From Hyphomicrobiales bacterium (lineage in GTDB: Bacteria > Pseudomonadota > Alphaproteobacteria > Rhizobiales > Rhizobiaceae), in the NCBI GenBank assembly GCA_900473185.1, contig UCKU01000011.1:51986-115985 (forward strand): 64,000 nucleotides of DNA, given 5' to 3'. The notes under the pieces were generated by a model. It searched no databases. It saw only the letters and a list, made by a program, of their open reading frames with translations, and was not told where the DNA came from. A program made the position numbers and the translations under genes. Below, piece after piece: positions 51,630 to 60,930 of this stretch. Each line of letters starts with the position of its first letter. Position 1 is the first letter of the stretch.

Positions 51630-52028
51630 TCAGGCGGCCTGCGGCAGGCGGGCGATGACCTTGATCTCAAAATCGAAGCCGGCCAGCCAGTTCACGCCGA
51701 CGGCCGTCCAGTTCGGGTAGGGCGCCTCGCCGATTTCCTTCATTCTGATGCCCGAAATTACCGGCCACTGTGCCTCGGGATCGGTGTGGAAGGTCGTGAC
51801 GTCGACGACTTCGTCGAACGTAGCGCCGGCAGCTTTCAGCACGGCTTTCAGATTATCGAAGGCAAGCTGTACCTGCTTTGCGAAATCGGGCTCGGGCGAA
51901 CCGTCTTCGCGGCTGCCGACCTGACCGGAGACGAAGAGAAGGTCACCGGAGCGAATTGCCGCCGAATAGCGGTTGATCTCATAGAGCGCCTGCCGGCCGG
52001 CGGGGAAAATCGCATTGCGCTTGGTCAT
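51630..52028 (-). CDS. RidA-family protein
   Basis: A 132-residue RidA/YjgF protein. Signatures: SGDLLFVSGQVGSREDG, LAFDNLKAVLKAAGATFDEVVDVTTFHTD. RidA proteins deaminate reactive imines; this branch lacks the canonical IRVE C-terminal motif and may have another substrate. It starts at ATG 52028 and is divergent from a TetR regulator; three operator-like palindromes lie between. Confidence 0.88.
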   Translation of the reverse strand: MTKRNAIFPAGRQALYEINRYSAAIRSGDLLFVSGQVGSREDGSPEPDFAKQVQLAFDNLKAVLKAAGATFDEVVDVTTFHTDPEAQWPVISGIRMKEIGEAPYPNWTAVGVNWLAGFDFEIKVIARLPQAA

Positions 52029-52140
52029 TGTTTTACTCCTGTTCAGACAAAAGGACACCGATCGCCGAACTTGCGTTCGTCGAGAGAGGTGAGGCCTTTA
52101 TGGGTGCGGGGTTGGCCCGTTACGCGGAGCCGCAATTGAT

Positions 52141-52205
52141 ATACGCTCCGTATGTGGATATATCATGGGATACGCCGCGTATGTCAATACGCATACGGGG
52201 CGTAT
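52141..52205. promoter_or_regulatory. Three palindromic operators between ridA-like and tetR genes
   Basis: Three copies of ATACG-N3-CGTAT at 52141-52153, 52170-52182 and 52193-52205, with spacers CTC, CCG and GGG, plus a half site at 52187. Centres are 29 and 23 bases apart. Probable sites for the adjacent TetR protein. Confidence 0.8.
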
Positions 52206-52224
52206 GTGAGTTTTGGAGATGGTA

Positions 52225-52821
52225 ATGGCCGCAAAAACCCGGGCACAGATGATGGAGGAGACGAGGGCGAAGCTTATCCATGCGGCCCGGAAGGCTTTCG
52301 CAGTCAAAGGCTATGCGGCAGCCTCCATGGACGACTTGACCGCCGATGTCGGTCTGACGCGCGGCGCGCTCTATCATAATTTCGGAGACAAAAAGGGCCT
52401 GCTGCAGGCCGTCATCGACCAGATCGATGGCGAGATGGTGGAGCGGTTGCGCATCGAGCGCGATCGGGCGGAGACGAGCTGGCTCGGGCTATTGGCGGAA
52501 TATACCGCCTATATCGAGATGTCGCTGGAGCCGGAAATCCAGCGCATCATGCTGCTCGACGGGCCGGCGGTGCTGGGCGACCCTTCGCAATGGCCGAGCC
52601 AGAATGCCTGCCTTCGCACCACAACGCAGACCATCCAGGCGCTGATCGATGAAGGCACGGTCAAGTCAGTCGATGCAGAGGCCGCCGCCCGCCTGCTCAA
52701 TGGGGCGGCGCTCAATGCGGCACTCTGGATCGCCGCAGAGAATGATCCTCATCCTTATCTTGCAAAGGTCATCGAAGCGTTCCGATGCCTTGCGGGCGGT
52801 CTATTGAAAACCGAAAGCTGA
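52225..52821 (+). CDS. TetR-family transcriptional repressor
   Basis: A 198-residue TetR regulator. The helix-turn-helix is AARKAFAVKGYAAASMDDLTADVGLTRGALYHNFGDKKGLLQAVI. The start ATG 52225 has GGAG six bases upstream; ATG 52219 is an alternative. Divergent from the ridA-like gene and 20 bases after the last palindrome, so autoregulation and control of ridA are likely. Ligand unknown. Confidence 0.9.
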   Translation: MAAKTRAQMMEETRAKLIHAARKAFAVKGYAAASMDDLTADVGLTRGALYHNFGDKKGLLQAVIDQIDGEMVERLRIERDRAETSWLGLLAEYTAYIEMSLEPEIQRIMLLDGPAVLGDPSQWPSQNACLRTTTQTIQALIDEGTVKSVDAEAAARLLNGAALNAALWIAAENDPHPYLAKVIEAFRCLAGGLLKTES

Positions 52822-52851
52822 CGAGGGCGGCGATTTAGGCCGTCCTCGTCA
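52819..52851. terminator. Shared hairpin between convergent tetR and padR
   Basis: 13-pair stem (TGACGAGGGCGGC / GCCGTCCTCGTCA, one G-T pair), loop GATTTAG. It begins with the tetR stop codon. T-rich sequence (CTTTCGGTTTT) follows on the minus strand, so it mainly ends padR. Confidence 0.65.
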
Positions 52852-52858
52852 GGTGAGG

Positions 52859-53482
52859 TTAGTCCTGCTGCGGGTCGGTCTTGCCGCCCTGCAGGATCTC
52901 CATGGCAGCGTGCTCCAATATGCCTGATATCCTGACGGCTTCGCTTGCCGACCAGGGATGGCGCATGCGTAGCGCTGAGCGCAGCAACTGGCGTGCGGCA
53001 TGGACATTGCTGTGGTCGCGGCCGAACTCATCGTCCTCATGGTCGCGACGGTGCTGGCTGCGGCCAACGCCACCTCTGCCATGTACACCCTGCGGCTGGT
53101 CTGGGTCGAACATGCGGTTGACGAAGGCCATGCCCTCGGCAATGCGCTCAAGCTTGGCAAGCGTCTCGTCGATCCCGGCGCGGTTATCTTCCACCTTCTG
53201 GCGGCCGGCCTCGGTGATCTTGTAGAGCTTCTTTGCGCCGTCGTTTTCGACTTCGGCCAGTCCGGTTTCTTCCAGATAGGTCAGTGCCGGATAGATGACG
53301 CCCGGGCTCGGCACGTAAAAGCCGCCGGAGCGCTCTTCCAGCGTCTTGATCAGCTCATATCCATGGCTGGGACGTTCTTCCAGAAGCGCCAGCAGGATCG
53401 TCTGTAATTCACCCGCGGAAAACCTGCGGCCCATTCCCATGCGCATCGCCTCACCGACGAAACCACCTCGAAAACCTCTCAT
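52859..53482 (-). CDS. PadR-family transcriptional regulator
   Basis: A 207-residue PadR regulator. The winged helix is ELQTILLALLEERPSHGYELIKTLEERSGGFYVPSPGVIYPALTYLEETGLAEVENDGAKKLYKITEAG. The N-terminal Gly/Met/Arg segment (RGFRGGFVGEAMRMGMGRR) and a His/Asp/Gly-rich linker (PQGVHGRGGVGRSQHRRDHEDDE) might bind metal. AGGAG precedes ATG 53482. Divergent from an MFS transporter, with palindromes between. Confidence 0.9.
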   Translation of the reverse strand: MRGFRGGFVGEAMRMGMGRRFSAGELQTILLALLEERPSHGYELIKTLEERSGGFYVPSPGVIYPALTYLEETGLAEVENDGAKKLYKITEAGRQKVEDNRAGIDETLAKLERIAEGMAFVNRMFDPDQPQGVHGRGGVGRSQHRRDHEDDEFGRDHSNVHAARQLLRSALRMRHPWSASEAVRISGILEHAAMEILQGGKTDPQQD

Positions 53483-53514
53483 GACATGCTCCTTTATATC
53501 TGATGCATCGTTCG

Positions 53515-53546
53515 ATATGTCGTAAAACATATATCGTAAGATATGT
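53515..53546. promoter_or_regulatory. PadR-type operator array
   Basis: Half sites ATATGT (53515), ACATAT (53527) and ATATGT (53541). The first two form an ATATGT-N6-ACATAT inverted repeat, the last two ACATAT-N8-ATATGT. The ATGT/ACAT halves are typical of PadR boxes. Confidence 0.7.
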
Positions 53547-53611
53547 CGTTCAAGAGGCGAGCGCGAAAAATCTGTTCGCGAAATTGAAGCACCCATCAGA
53601 ATTACTCACTT

Positions 53612-54826
53612 GTGACACCCATGTTGCAGCGCGATAAACGGGCCATGTTGGCTCCGAATAACGACTATCAGGTCAATCTCCTCACCACAGCGCTTGCAGG
53701 CGCCGTCGCCATGGCGGCGGCCATGGGTTTCGGGCGTTTTTCCTTCACGCCGATCCTGCCTGGTATGATGGTTGGCGTGCCGCTTTCGGCCGCCGATGCG
53801 GGTTTCATCGCCTCGGCCAATTTCGTCGGTTATCTCGTCGGCGCCGTTCTTGCCGCCTATGGCTGGGCGGCGGGGCGCGAGCGGCTGGTGGCGCTTCTCT
53901 CGCTGCTCGCGACCGCAATCCTGCTGGCCGCCATGGCGGCGACGGAATCGGTGCTTCTGTTTGCCGTCATCCGCTTCCTGGCGGGCGTGGCGAGCGCCTT
54001 CACGCTGGTCTTCAGTTCGGCAATCGTGCTGAGCCACGGTGCTGCTGCAGGCAATGATCACGTTCAGGCGACGCATTTTGGCGGGCCGGGGGCGGGGATT
54101 GCGATTTCCTCCGTCATGGTGCTTGCGCTCGGCTATGTCTTTGACGATGCGGCCGGCGGCTGGCGCGCGGACTGGATTGGCGGCGCGCTTTTCTGCCTGG
54201 TCAGCCTCGTTGTCGTCTGGGCATTGCTGCCGAAGGCACCGGTGCACAACGGGCAGGTGAAGGAGCCGGCGCTGATCTGGAGCCGGCCGATGGTGCTGCT
54301 GACGCTGTCCTATGGCTTGTTCGGCTTCGGCTATGTCACTACAGCCACGTTCCTCGTTGCCATCGCCCGCGCGAGCGCGTCTGGGCCGATCGTCGAGTTC
54401 CTCTGCTGGTTCATTGCCGGGGTGACGGCGACGGTCGCGCTGTTCATCTGGAAGCCTTTCGTGCGCTTGCTCGGTCTTGGCGGCGTCTATGTCGCGGCGC
54501 TCATCATCGAGGCTATCGGCGTGCTCGCAACGGTGGAACTGCCGCATTCGGTGGCACCATTGATCGGCGGCGCGCTGTTCGGCGCCACTTTCCTTGCCAT
54601 CACCGCCTATGGATTGCAGATCGGCCGCCGGCTCTCACCCGAAAGCCCACGCCGCATCCTAGCGCTGATGACGGCGGCCTTCGGTGTCGGTCAGATCATC
54701 GGCCCTGTCGTTGCCGGGTGGATTGCGCAGGCCACTGGAAATTTCGTGCTGCCGACCATAATTGCTGCCATTGTGCTGGTTTTCTGCGCACTACTCGTCA
54801 TGCCTGTGATGAAGAAAATCCCTTAA
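53612..54826 (+). CDS. MFS transporter, YbfB/YjiJ family
   Basis: A 404-residue transporter with about twelve hydrophobic spans. The family start is clear: AAAMGFGRFSFTPILPGMM, then ANFVGYLVGAVLAA. Start is uncertain: GTG 53612, ATG 53621 and ATG 53645 are in frame without a strong ribosome site; the first span starts after residue 22, so 53645 would still give a full transporter. Likely repressed by the divergent PadR regulator. Substrate unknown. Confidence 0.87.
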   Translation: MTPMLQRDKRAMLAPNNDYQVNLLTTALAGAVAMAAAMGFGRFSFTPILPGMMVGVPLSAADAGFIASANFVGYLVGAVLAAYGWAAGRERLVALLSLLATAILLAAMAATESVLLFAVIRFLAGVASAFTLVFSSAIVLSHGAAAGNDHVQATHFGGPGAGIAISSVMVLALGYVFDDAAGGWRADWIGGALFCLVSLVVVWALLPKAPVHNGQVKEPALIWSRPMVLLTLSYGLFGFGYVTTATFLVAIARASASGPIVEFLCWFIAGVTATVALFIWKPFVRLLGLGGVYVAALIIEAIGVLATVELPHSVAPLIGGALFGATFLAITAYGLQIGRRLSPESPRRILALMTAAFGVGQIIGPVVAGWIAQATGNFVLPTIIAAIVLVFCALLVMPVMKKIP

Positions 54827-54949
54827 GTGGTTACAAGTGCGTAACAATGGGCTGAACCCATTGCCGCTTTCTTCGAACTGCCTTAATTTCCGGGCAATCA
54901 GTGGTTCGCCACTCTTCCGTGACTCCAGTTCAGGAAAGTAAATCCTCCC

Positions 54950-56215
54950 GTGTTCCATTCCTTCTTTCCCCAGCCAAAGGCGTTCTTTACTTCGCTCGTA
55001 GTCTGGACGCTGGCCGCAATTTTCGGCTGGTATTTCTTCGCCGCCGGTCTTGGTGCTTCCCTTGGTTTTGCGCCGGTTCCTGAAGAGCAGCAGCCGATCG
55101 ATCTCTCGTTCTTTCTGCTGCCGGAAAATATCTGGTTTTATGGGTATTTCTTCCTGGCCGCGCTGATCTTCTGCGGCGTGTGGCATCTGAAGGCGCTCAG
55201 CCATCCGTGGAAGGTGTGGTCCATCTGGGGCTCGGCGCTCATCATCTTCGTGACCTATTTCAGCGTGCAGATTTCGGTTGTTATCAACAACTGGCGCCGG
55301 CCTTTCGGTGATCTGCTGCAAAATGCGCTGGCGAAGAAGCCGGGTATCACCGTCGAGAACTTCTATGATCTGTTTCTGATCTTTGCACAGATCGCCTTCC
55401 TCGCCATGTTCGTATCGATCATGACCGACTTTTTCACCAGCCATTACATCTTCCGCTGGCGAACCGCGATGAACAATTTCTACATGGCGAATTGGGAAAA
55501 GCTTCGTCATATCGAAGGCGCATCGCAGCGTGTGCAGGAAGACACGATGCGTTTTTCCACCACTCTGGAAGGTCTCGGCATCAACCTGATCAATTCGGTG
55601 ATGACGCTGGTCGTCTTCCTGCCGATCATGCTGGCGCTATCTCATTACGTAACGACCCTGCCGTTTCTGGGGGAAGTGCCAAACTCTCTCTTCTGGCTGG
55701 CTATCTTTTGGTCGGCCTTCGGTACCGTTCTGCTTGCTGCCGCGGGTATCAAGCTGCCTGGTCTGAACTTCAAGAACCAGCGGGTGGAGGCCGCCTACCG
55801 CAAGGAACTGGTCTATGGCGAAGATCATGCGGACCGGGCGCAGCCGCCGACGGTTCAGGAACTGTTCTCAAGGGTGCGGAAAAACTATTTCACGCTCTAT
55901 TTTCACTACATGTATTTCAATGTTGCCCGCTCGTTTTATCTGCAGGCGGACAATCTTTTCGTCTACTTCTTTATGGCACCCACCCTTGTCGCCGGCGCCA
56001 TCACGTATGGTATCTTCCAACAGATCGCGACCGCTTTCGGCCAGGTCAGCAATTCTTTCCAATACTTGGTGAACTCCTGGTCGACGATCATCGAGCTGCT
56101 CTCCATCCACAAGCGTCTCAAAGCCTTCGAGGCGGCAATCGACAACGAGCCGCTGCCTGATATCGACCAGCGCTACCTGGAGCGCGAGGCCGGCGTCGTC
56201 CACGTCGACGGCTGA
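54950..56215 (+). CDS. bacA: SbmA/BacA-family peptide transporter
   Basis: A 421-residue inner-membrane protein, close to the 420 residues of S. meliloti BacA. It imports peptides such as nodule-specific cysteine-rich peptides and bleomycin, and is needed for bacteroid survival in legumes that make these peptides. Signatures: SFFPQPKAFFTSLVVWT, FYDLFLIFAQIAFL, HYIFRWRTAMNNFYM, EGASQRVQEDTMRFS, YFHYMYFNVARSFYLQADN. The GTG start 54950 follows AGGAAAG. A terminator follows the gene. Confidence 0.93.
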   Translation: MFHSFFPQPKAFFTSLVVWTLAAIFGWYFFAAGLGASLGFAPVPEEQQPIDLSFFLLPENIWFYGYFFLAALIFCGVWHLKALSHPWKVWSIWGSALIIFVTYFSVQISVVINNWRRPFGDLLQNALAKKPGITVENFYDLFLIFAQIAFLAMFVSIMTDFFTSHYIFRWRTAMNNFYMANWEKLRHIEGASQRVQEDTMRFSTTLEGLGINLINSVMTLVVFLPIMLALSHYVTTLPFLGEVPNSLFWLAIFWSAFGTVLLAAAGIKLPGLNFKNQRVEAAYRKELVYGEDHADRAQPPTVQELFSRVRKNYFTLYFHYMYFNVARSFYLQADNLFVYFFMAPTLVAGAITYGIFQQIATAFGQVSNSFQYLVNSWSTIIELLSIHKRLKAFEAAIDNEPLPDIDQRYLEREAGVVHVDG

Positions 56216-56225
56216 CCACAAGAAT

Positions 56226-56256
56226 AAGGGCCACCCATGCGGTGGCCCTTTCTTTT
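56226..56256 (+). terminator. Terminator of bacA
   Basis: Ten-bp stem AAGGGCCACC / GGTGGCCCTT, loop CATGC, then TCTTTT. Confidence 0.93.
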
Positions 56257-56275
56257 GGGGACCAGACGAGGGTCG

Positions 56276-56806
56276 TCAGTTCGGGCGCGTACAGCCCGTA
56301 TTTTTCCGGTCCATATCCATCAATGCCTCCAGAATATGATCAGCGACCGCCATATTGCCCTCCCTGATGGCGATGTCGTAGGCCGCCAGGCAATGGTCGA
56401 GCAGCGGTGTAGCTACCGACGCTTCCTCGGGAAGGGGAAAGACAATGCCGCCGTAAAGAGACGGAATGCCGTTCTTGTCGCGGAAGCACCGCCCAAATGC
56501 CATGACCTGATGGAAGACGCCGTTGGCGCGACGTACGCGGTAGCTCTGTTGCTCCGGCTCCTGTGTCAGGATCGTATCGTGGATGATCTTGGCGGCGGCC
56601 GGCTGATCCTCCGGATGGATACGGGCGACATAGGCTTCGAGCGGAAGGCCGCTTGCCGTTTCCGCGGAATCAAGCCCGAACATTTCAGCGACCGCTCCGT
56701 CGCCATAGAGGAGGTTCGCAACGATATCCCAAGTGAAAAAGCCGGTTTCACAAACGGGAAATTCGTCTTTGTCAGCCAGGCACTCCGGGTTCTCAAAAAA
56801 CGTCAT
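56276..56806 (-). CDS. PAS-domain protein
   Basis: A 176-residue single PAS (PAS_3-like) protein without output domain. GFFTWDIVANLLYGDGAVAEMFGLD, RIHPEDQPAAAKIIHDTI and YRVRRANGVFHQVMAFGRCFRDKNGIP are the fold's strands. The C-terminal 45 residues are helical. GGGAGG precedes ATG 56806. It may sense light, redox or a ligand and act on a partner elsewhere. Confidence 0.85.
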   Translation of the reverse strand: MTFFENPECLADKDEFPVCETGFFTWDIVANLLYGDGAVAEMFGLDSAETASGLPLEAYVARIHPEDQPAAAKIIHDTILTQEPEQQSYRVRRANGVFHQVMAFGRCFRDKNGIPSLYGGIVFPLPEEASVATPLLDHCLAAYDIAIREGNMAVADHILEALMDMDRKNTGCTRPN

Positions 56807-56926
56807 GACGTTACCTCCCATGCTTGCAGCGCATTCATGAGGTAATGCTTATCGAAGCGCAGGCCCGATGCAATCAATAGGTGCAGGTTTTTTTGATATC
56901 CAACAGTTTTAAGCGGTAAGTGTGCC

Positions 56927-57937
56927 TTACAATCCGGAGGTCTGCTGCAGCTTGCCGCGGGCTTCGATCATGGGGATCGCTTCGGAATAGCTGACGCAGG
57001 CAACATCCGACCTGTGGCAGACGTCGCTCGCCAGCCTGTCGAGCGCGCGCCAATAGGCGCCACCGTTCATTTCCACGAAGTGGAAGCCGAGCTGCAGGGG
57101 AATGCGGCTGCCGGCATATTGCTTGTCGAAGGCTTCCTTAAAGGCGGCATAGGCACGGGCTTCGAAAGTGGCGCTGTCAGCGGCATCTTCCTCGCCCTTG
57201 GAGTGGCGAACGAAGAGATTGTAATCCATGCCGATGATGGGCTTTTCGCCCGGGCCTTCAGGGATGAGCGGCAGACCGAAGCGGATGATGCCGTCTTCCT
57301 CGACGGGCATGGCCGGCCCCCTGGTGACGAGGCTTGCATCATAGGTAAAGCCGGCCTTCTTCTCGGCTGCGATCATGTCCGCGCCGCCGCCGGTCGAAAG
57401 GTACGGGGCGCGAAACCCCTTGATGCCGTGATCGACGAGATCCTGCCAGCCGGCTGGCTCTTCCAGGCCGACGCTTTTCCAGGCGTTTTTCAGCGTCTGT
57501 TTGAAGGTCGCATATTCGGCCGACCAGTCCGCCTCGCTCCATTGCCGGCCGTCGAAATGGCCGCAGGCATGGCTGGAAATATCGTGGCCCTCGAGGTGAG
57601 CGTGCCAGATATTGCCGAGGCGTTCGCGGATCTCGTCGTCGCTCTGCGCGAAGCCCACATTGGATTTTCCGCGTTTCTGATGAGGGGCCTGGTAAGCCTG
57701 CTTCGCTTCCTGATTCATCAGAAAGGTGCAGGATAGGAAATAGGTGAAATGTGCGTCGTTCTTCGCCGCCATCTCGCGGCTCTTCTGCCAGAGCGCATTG
57801 TCGTGCGCGCCGTCAAAGGAAATGATGACGAGCTGTTTCGGCTTGTCGGCGGCGCCAGCAACAGCAGGAAAAATCAAGGAGAGAGCGAGGGACGCAGAAA
57901 AAATAGAACGAAACATGGGCACCGCGACAATTTGCAT
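56927..57937 (-). CDS. Exported polysaccharide-deacetylase-like protein
   Basis: A 336-residue exported protein; signal peptide of about 28 residues ending AGA-AD. The NodB-fold motifs are recognisable: ISFDGAHD, DISSHACGHFDG with metal His, and FRAPYLS. AGGAAAACCGCA before ATG 57937 supports this start over the one 25 codons upstream. Substrate is probably an envelope polysaccharide or peptidoglycan; not known. Confidence 0.8.
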   Translation of the reverse strand: MQIVAVPMFRSIFSASLALSLIFPAVAGAADKPKQLVIISFDGAHDNALWQKSREMAAKNDAHFTYFLSCTFLMNQEAKQAYQAPHQKRGKSNVGFAQSDDEIRERLGNIWHAHLEGHDISSHACGHFDGRQWSEADWSAEYATFKQTLKNAWKSVGLEEPAGWQDLVDHGIKGFRAPYLSTGGGADMIAAEKKAGFTYDASLVTRGPAMPVEEDGIIRFGLPLIPEGPGEKPIIGMDYNLFVRHSKGEEDAADSATFEARAYAAFKEAFDKQYAGSRIPLQLGFHFVEMNGGAYWRALDRLASDVCHRSDVACVSYSEAIPMIEARGKLQQTSGL

Positions 57938-58045
57938 TGCGGTTTTCCTGTTACAGAAATGCGGCGAAGCTGCGGTCTTGCTGGCATTTTTCATCTTGTG
58001 CCGGTAATTCATTGCTGACCGTTAAAATAGGAAAACCAGATCACC

Positions 58046-58642
58046 ATGGCTCTGCTCGTCCTCAGCCTCATTCTCTTCCTCGGCCTTCATCTGATCCGCG
58101 TCGTCGTTCCGGGCTTCCGGCAGGCGATGATTGACAGGGTGGGCAAGCCCGCCTGGATCGCCTTCCACTCGATTGCCAGCATTCTGACGCTGATCTTCGT
58201 GATCTATGCCTTTGGCGTCGCCCGTAGCGAGCCGATCGGCATGCTTTACAATCCACCCATGGGTATGGCGCATCTCACCGTCACCCTGATGTTGATTGCA
58301 GTGATCTGTCTCGTCGCCGGTTTCCTGCCAGCCGGTTATATCAAGACGAAGACGAAACATCCGATCGTTCTGTCGGTGAAGATCTGGGCGCTTGCCCATC
58401 TTCTGTCGAATGGCGAGGCCTATTCGGTGCTGCTCTTTGCTGCATTCCTTGCCTGGGGCGTGGTGGTGCGCATTTCGCTGAAGCGGCGCCAGCGCCGCGG
58501 CGAGATCACGCTGCCGGTCTTCGTTTCGGCCAAATATGACATCTATGCCGTCATCATCGGCGTGGTCGTCTGGGCGCTGATGATCTGGCGCGTTCACGAA
58601 TGGCTGATCGGTGTCGCGCCGCTACCGATGCTTGCTTCGTGA
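58046..58642 (+). CDS. nnrU: NnrU-family membrane protein
   Basis: A 198-residue membrane protein with about five spans and the NnrU family signature (LHLIRVVVPGFRQAMIDRVG, WALAHLLSNGEAYSVLLFAAFLAWG). NnrU was named in a nitrite/nitric oxide reductase region, but most homologues are unlinked to denitrification, as here. Function unknown. Confidence 0.85.
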   Translation: MALLVLSLILFLGLHLIRVVVPGFRQAMIDRVGKPAWIAFHSIASILTLIFVIYAFGVARSEPIGMLYNPPMGMAHLTVTLMLIAVICLVAGFLPAGYIKTKTKHPIVLSVKIWALAHLLSNGEAYSVLLFAAFLAWGVVVRISLKRRQRRGEITLPVFVSAKYDIYAVIIGVVVWALMIWRVHEWLIGVAPLPMLAS

Positions 58643-58743
58643 CGATTCTGCGATATCCCCCTTACAACGGCCGCAAAATGGAGTAGAAGGCCCGACAATG
58701 TGCGTTTTGCATTGTATATGGGTATCCGCGGCCGGAGACGAGA

Positions 58744-59427
58744 ATGGCATTCAACGACGATAGCTTCATTCGTGAAGTCAATGAGGAACTGCGTTCCGAC
58801 CAGATGAAGGGCGCGGTGCGCCGGTTTGGACGCTATATCATTGCCATTGCCGTTCTCATCGTGCTCGGAACCATCGGCAAGGTCGCTTACGAATATTGGG
58901 ACAATACCCGTTCCTCCGGCGCCGGCGACCAGTTCCTGGCGGCGATGAAGCTTGCCGACGAGAACAAGCCTGACGAGGCGCTCGCCGCACTCGACAAGCT
59001 GGAGAAGGAAGGCCACGGCGCTTACCCGGTTCTGGCTCGTATGCGTGCCGCGACCGTTCAGTCGCAGAAGGGCGACAATGCCGGCGCGATCGCGTCCTTC
59101 CAGACCATCGCCAAGGATAAGTCCGTTCCGGCTGCCGTGCAGGATGCCGCCAAGATGCGGGCCGGCTGGCTGCTGATCGAGAACGGCACTTACGAGCAGG
59201 TTTCTGCCGCCGTCGAGGAAATGGCCGTGCCGGGCAACGCCTTCCGCCATTCGGCACGCGAGGCGCTTGGTCTTGCCGCCTACAAGGCCGGCAACATGGC
59301 GCAGGCGCGTCAGTGGTTCCAGTCGATCGTCGACGATGTGGACAGCCCGCGTGGTGTTGCCAATCGTGCCCATATGATGCTTGATCTCATCACCGCATCC
59401 GGCAAGGCGCCCGCCGCGCAGGGCTGA
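58744..59427 (+). CDS. YfgM-like membrane-anchored TPR protein
   Basis: A 227-residue protein with one N-terminal span (residues ~30-48, IIAIAVLIVLGTIGKVAYEYW) and a periplasmic helical-repeat domain (ALAALDKLEKEGHGAYPVLARMRAA, AGWLLIENGTYEQV, ALGLAAYKAGNMAQARQWF). YfgM works beside the SecYEG translocon in E. coli and, as here, lies just upstream of der. The gap to der is 15 bases, so they form an operon. Confidence 0.87.
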   Translation: MAFNDDSFIREVNEELRSDQMKGAVRRFGRYIIAIAVLIVLGTIGKVAYEYWDNTRSSGAGDQFLAAMKLADENKPDEALAALDKLEKEGHGAYPVLARMRAATVQSQKGDNAGAIASFQTIAKDKSVPAAVQDAAKMRAGWLLIENGTYEQVSAAVEEMAVPGNAFRHSAREALGLAAYKAGNMAQARQWFQSIVDDVDSPRGVANRAHMMLDLITASGKAPAAQG

Positions 59428-59442
59428 GCTTAAGGGAAAATA

Positions 59443-60867
59443 ATGAGTTTTACGGTCGCCATCGTCGGACGCCCGAATGTCGGCAAGTCGACGCTTTTCA
59501 ACCGGCTGGTCGGGAAGAAGCTTGCGCTTGTCGATGACACGCCGGGCGTGACCCGCGACCGCCGTCCGGGTGAAGCGCGGCTTATCGACCTGCGTTTTAC
59601 AATTGTCGATACTGCAGGCCTCGAAGAGATGACGGATGAGAGCCTGCAGGGCCGCATGCGCCAGCAGACGGAAACGGCAATCGACGAGGCCGATCTATCG
59701 CTCTTCGTCGTCGATGCCAAAACCGGGCTGACGCCAGTCGATACGGCGCTCGGCGAGATGCTGCGCCGTCGCGGCAAGCCGGTCGTGCTGGTTGCCAACA
59801 AGTCTGAGGCGCGCGGTTCCGACAGCGGTTTCTACGATGCCTATTCGCTGGGGCTTGGCGAACCCGTGCCGATTTCGGCCGAACATGGGCAGGGCATGCT
59901 CGATCTGCGCGACGCGATCGTTGCCGCACTCGGCGAGGATGTCGCTTATCCCTCGAAGGAAGATGTCGCCGTCACCGACGTCGATCTGCCGCAGCCGACC
60001 GGTGAAGAGGGCGAAGAAGACGAAGAGCCCGCCTATGACGACACCAAGCCGCTGCGCGTGGCAATTGTCGGTCGTCCGAATGCCGGCAAGTCGACGCTGA
60101 TCAATCGCTTCCTCGGCGAAGACCGGCTGCTGACCGGGCCGGAAGCCGGCATCACGCGCGATTCCATCTCCGTGGAATGGGATTGGCGCGGACGTACCAT
60201 CAAGATGTTCGATACGGCCGGCATGCGTCGCAAGGCCAAGGTGATCGAGAAGCTGGAAAAGCTTTCCGTCGCTGATGCTTTGCGCGCCATCCGCTTCGCC
60301 GAGACCGTCGTTATCGTCTTCGATGCGACGATCCCCTTCGAGAAGCAGGATCTGCATATCGTCGACCTGGTGCTGCGCGAAGGTCGCGCAGCCGTGCTCG
60401 CCTTCAACAAGTGGGACATGATCGAGGATCGCCAGGCCGTGCTTGCGGACCTGCGCGAAAAGACCGACCGGCTGCTGCCGCAGGCGCGCGGCATCCGTGC
60501 CGTGCCGATATCCGGCCAGACAGGCTGGGGCCTCGACAAGCTCATGCAGTCGATCATCGATACGGACCGTGTCTGGAACAAGCGCATCTCTACCGCCAAG
60601 CTCAATCGTTGGCTGGAGCAGCAGCAGGTCCAGCATCCGCCACCGGCCGTTTCCGGCCGCCGCATCAAGCTCAAATATATGACGCAGGTAAAGGCGCGCC
60701 CGCCGGCCTTCATGGTGTCCTGTACTCGCTCCGACGCCCTGCCGGAATCCTATACGCGCTATCTGATCAACGGGTTGCGGGCGGATTTCGATATGCCGAG
60801 CGTACCGATCCGGATCCATTACCGGTCGCCAGACAATCCGTTTGAGGGCAAGAAGAGGCGGACCTAG
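59443..60867 (+). CDS. der: Ribosome-associated GTPase Der (EngA)
   Basis: A 474-residue double GTPase needed for 50S ribosome assembly. Two G domains start GRPNVGKST (residues 8-16) and GRPNAGKST (near 208), each with NKxD and DTAG motifs; a KH-like domain ends the protein ([21 protein letters not shown]). An acidic linker ([14 protein letters not shown]) joins the G domains. Confidence 0.97.
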   Translation: MSFTVAIVGRPNVGKSTLFNRLVGKKLALVDDTPGVTRDRRPGEARLIDLRFTIVDTAGLEEMTDESLQGRMRQQTETAIDEADLSLFVVDAKTGLTPVDTALGEMLRRRGKPVVLVANKSEARGSDSGFYDAYSLGLGEPVPISAEHGQGMLDLRDAIVAALGEDVAYPSKEDVAVTDVDLPQPTGEEGEEDEEPAYDDTKPLRVAIVGRPNAGKSTLINRFLGEDRLLTGPEAGITRDSISVEWDWRGRTIKMFDTAGMRRKAKVIEKLEKLSVADALRAIRFAETVVIVFDATIPFEKQDLHIVDLVLREGRAAVLAFNKWDMIEDRQAVLADLREKTDRLLPQARGIRAVPISGQTGWGLDKLMQSIIDTDRVWNKRISTAKLNRWLEQQQVQHPPPAVSGRRIKLKYMTQVKARPPAFMVSCTRSDALPESYTRYLINGLRADFDMPSVPIRIHYRSPDNPFEGKKRRT

Positions 60868-60930
60868 CCGCTTCTTGTTGTCGCCTTGCCGCTCGGGCCA
60901 GAGTGGGTCTGCCGGACGCGCCGGTAGCCC

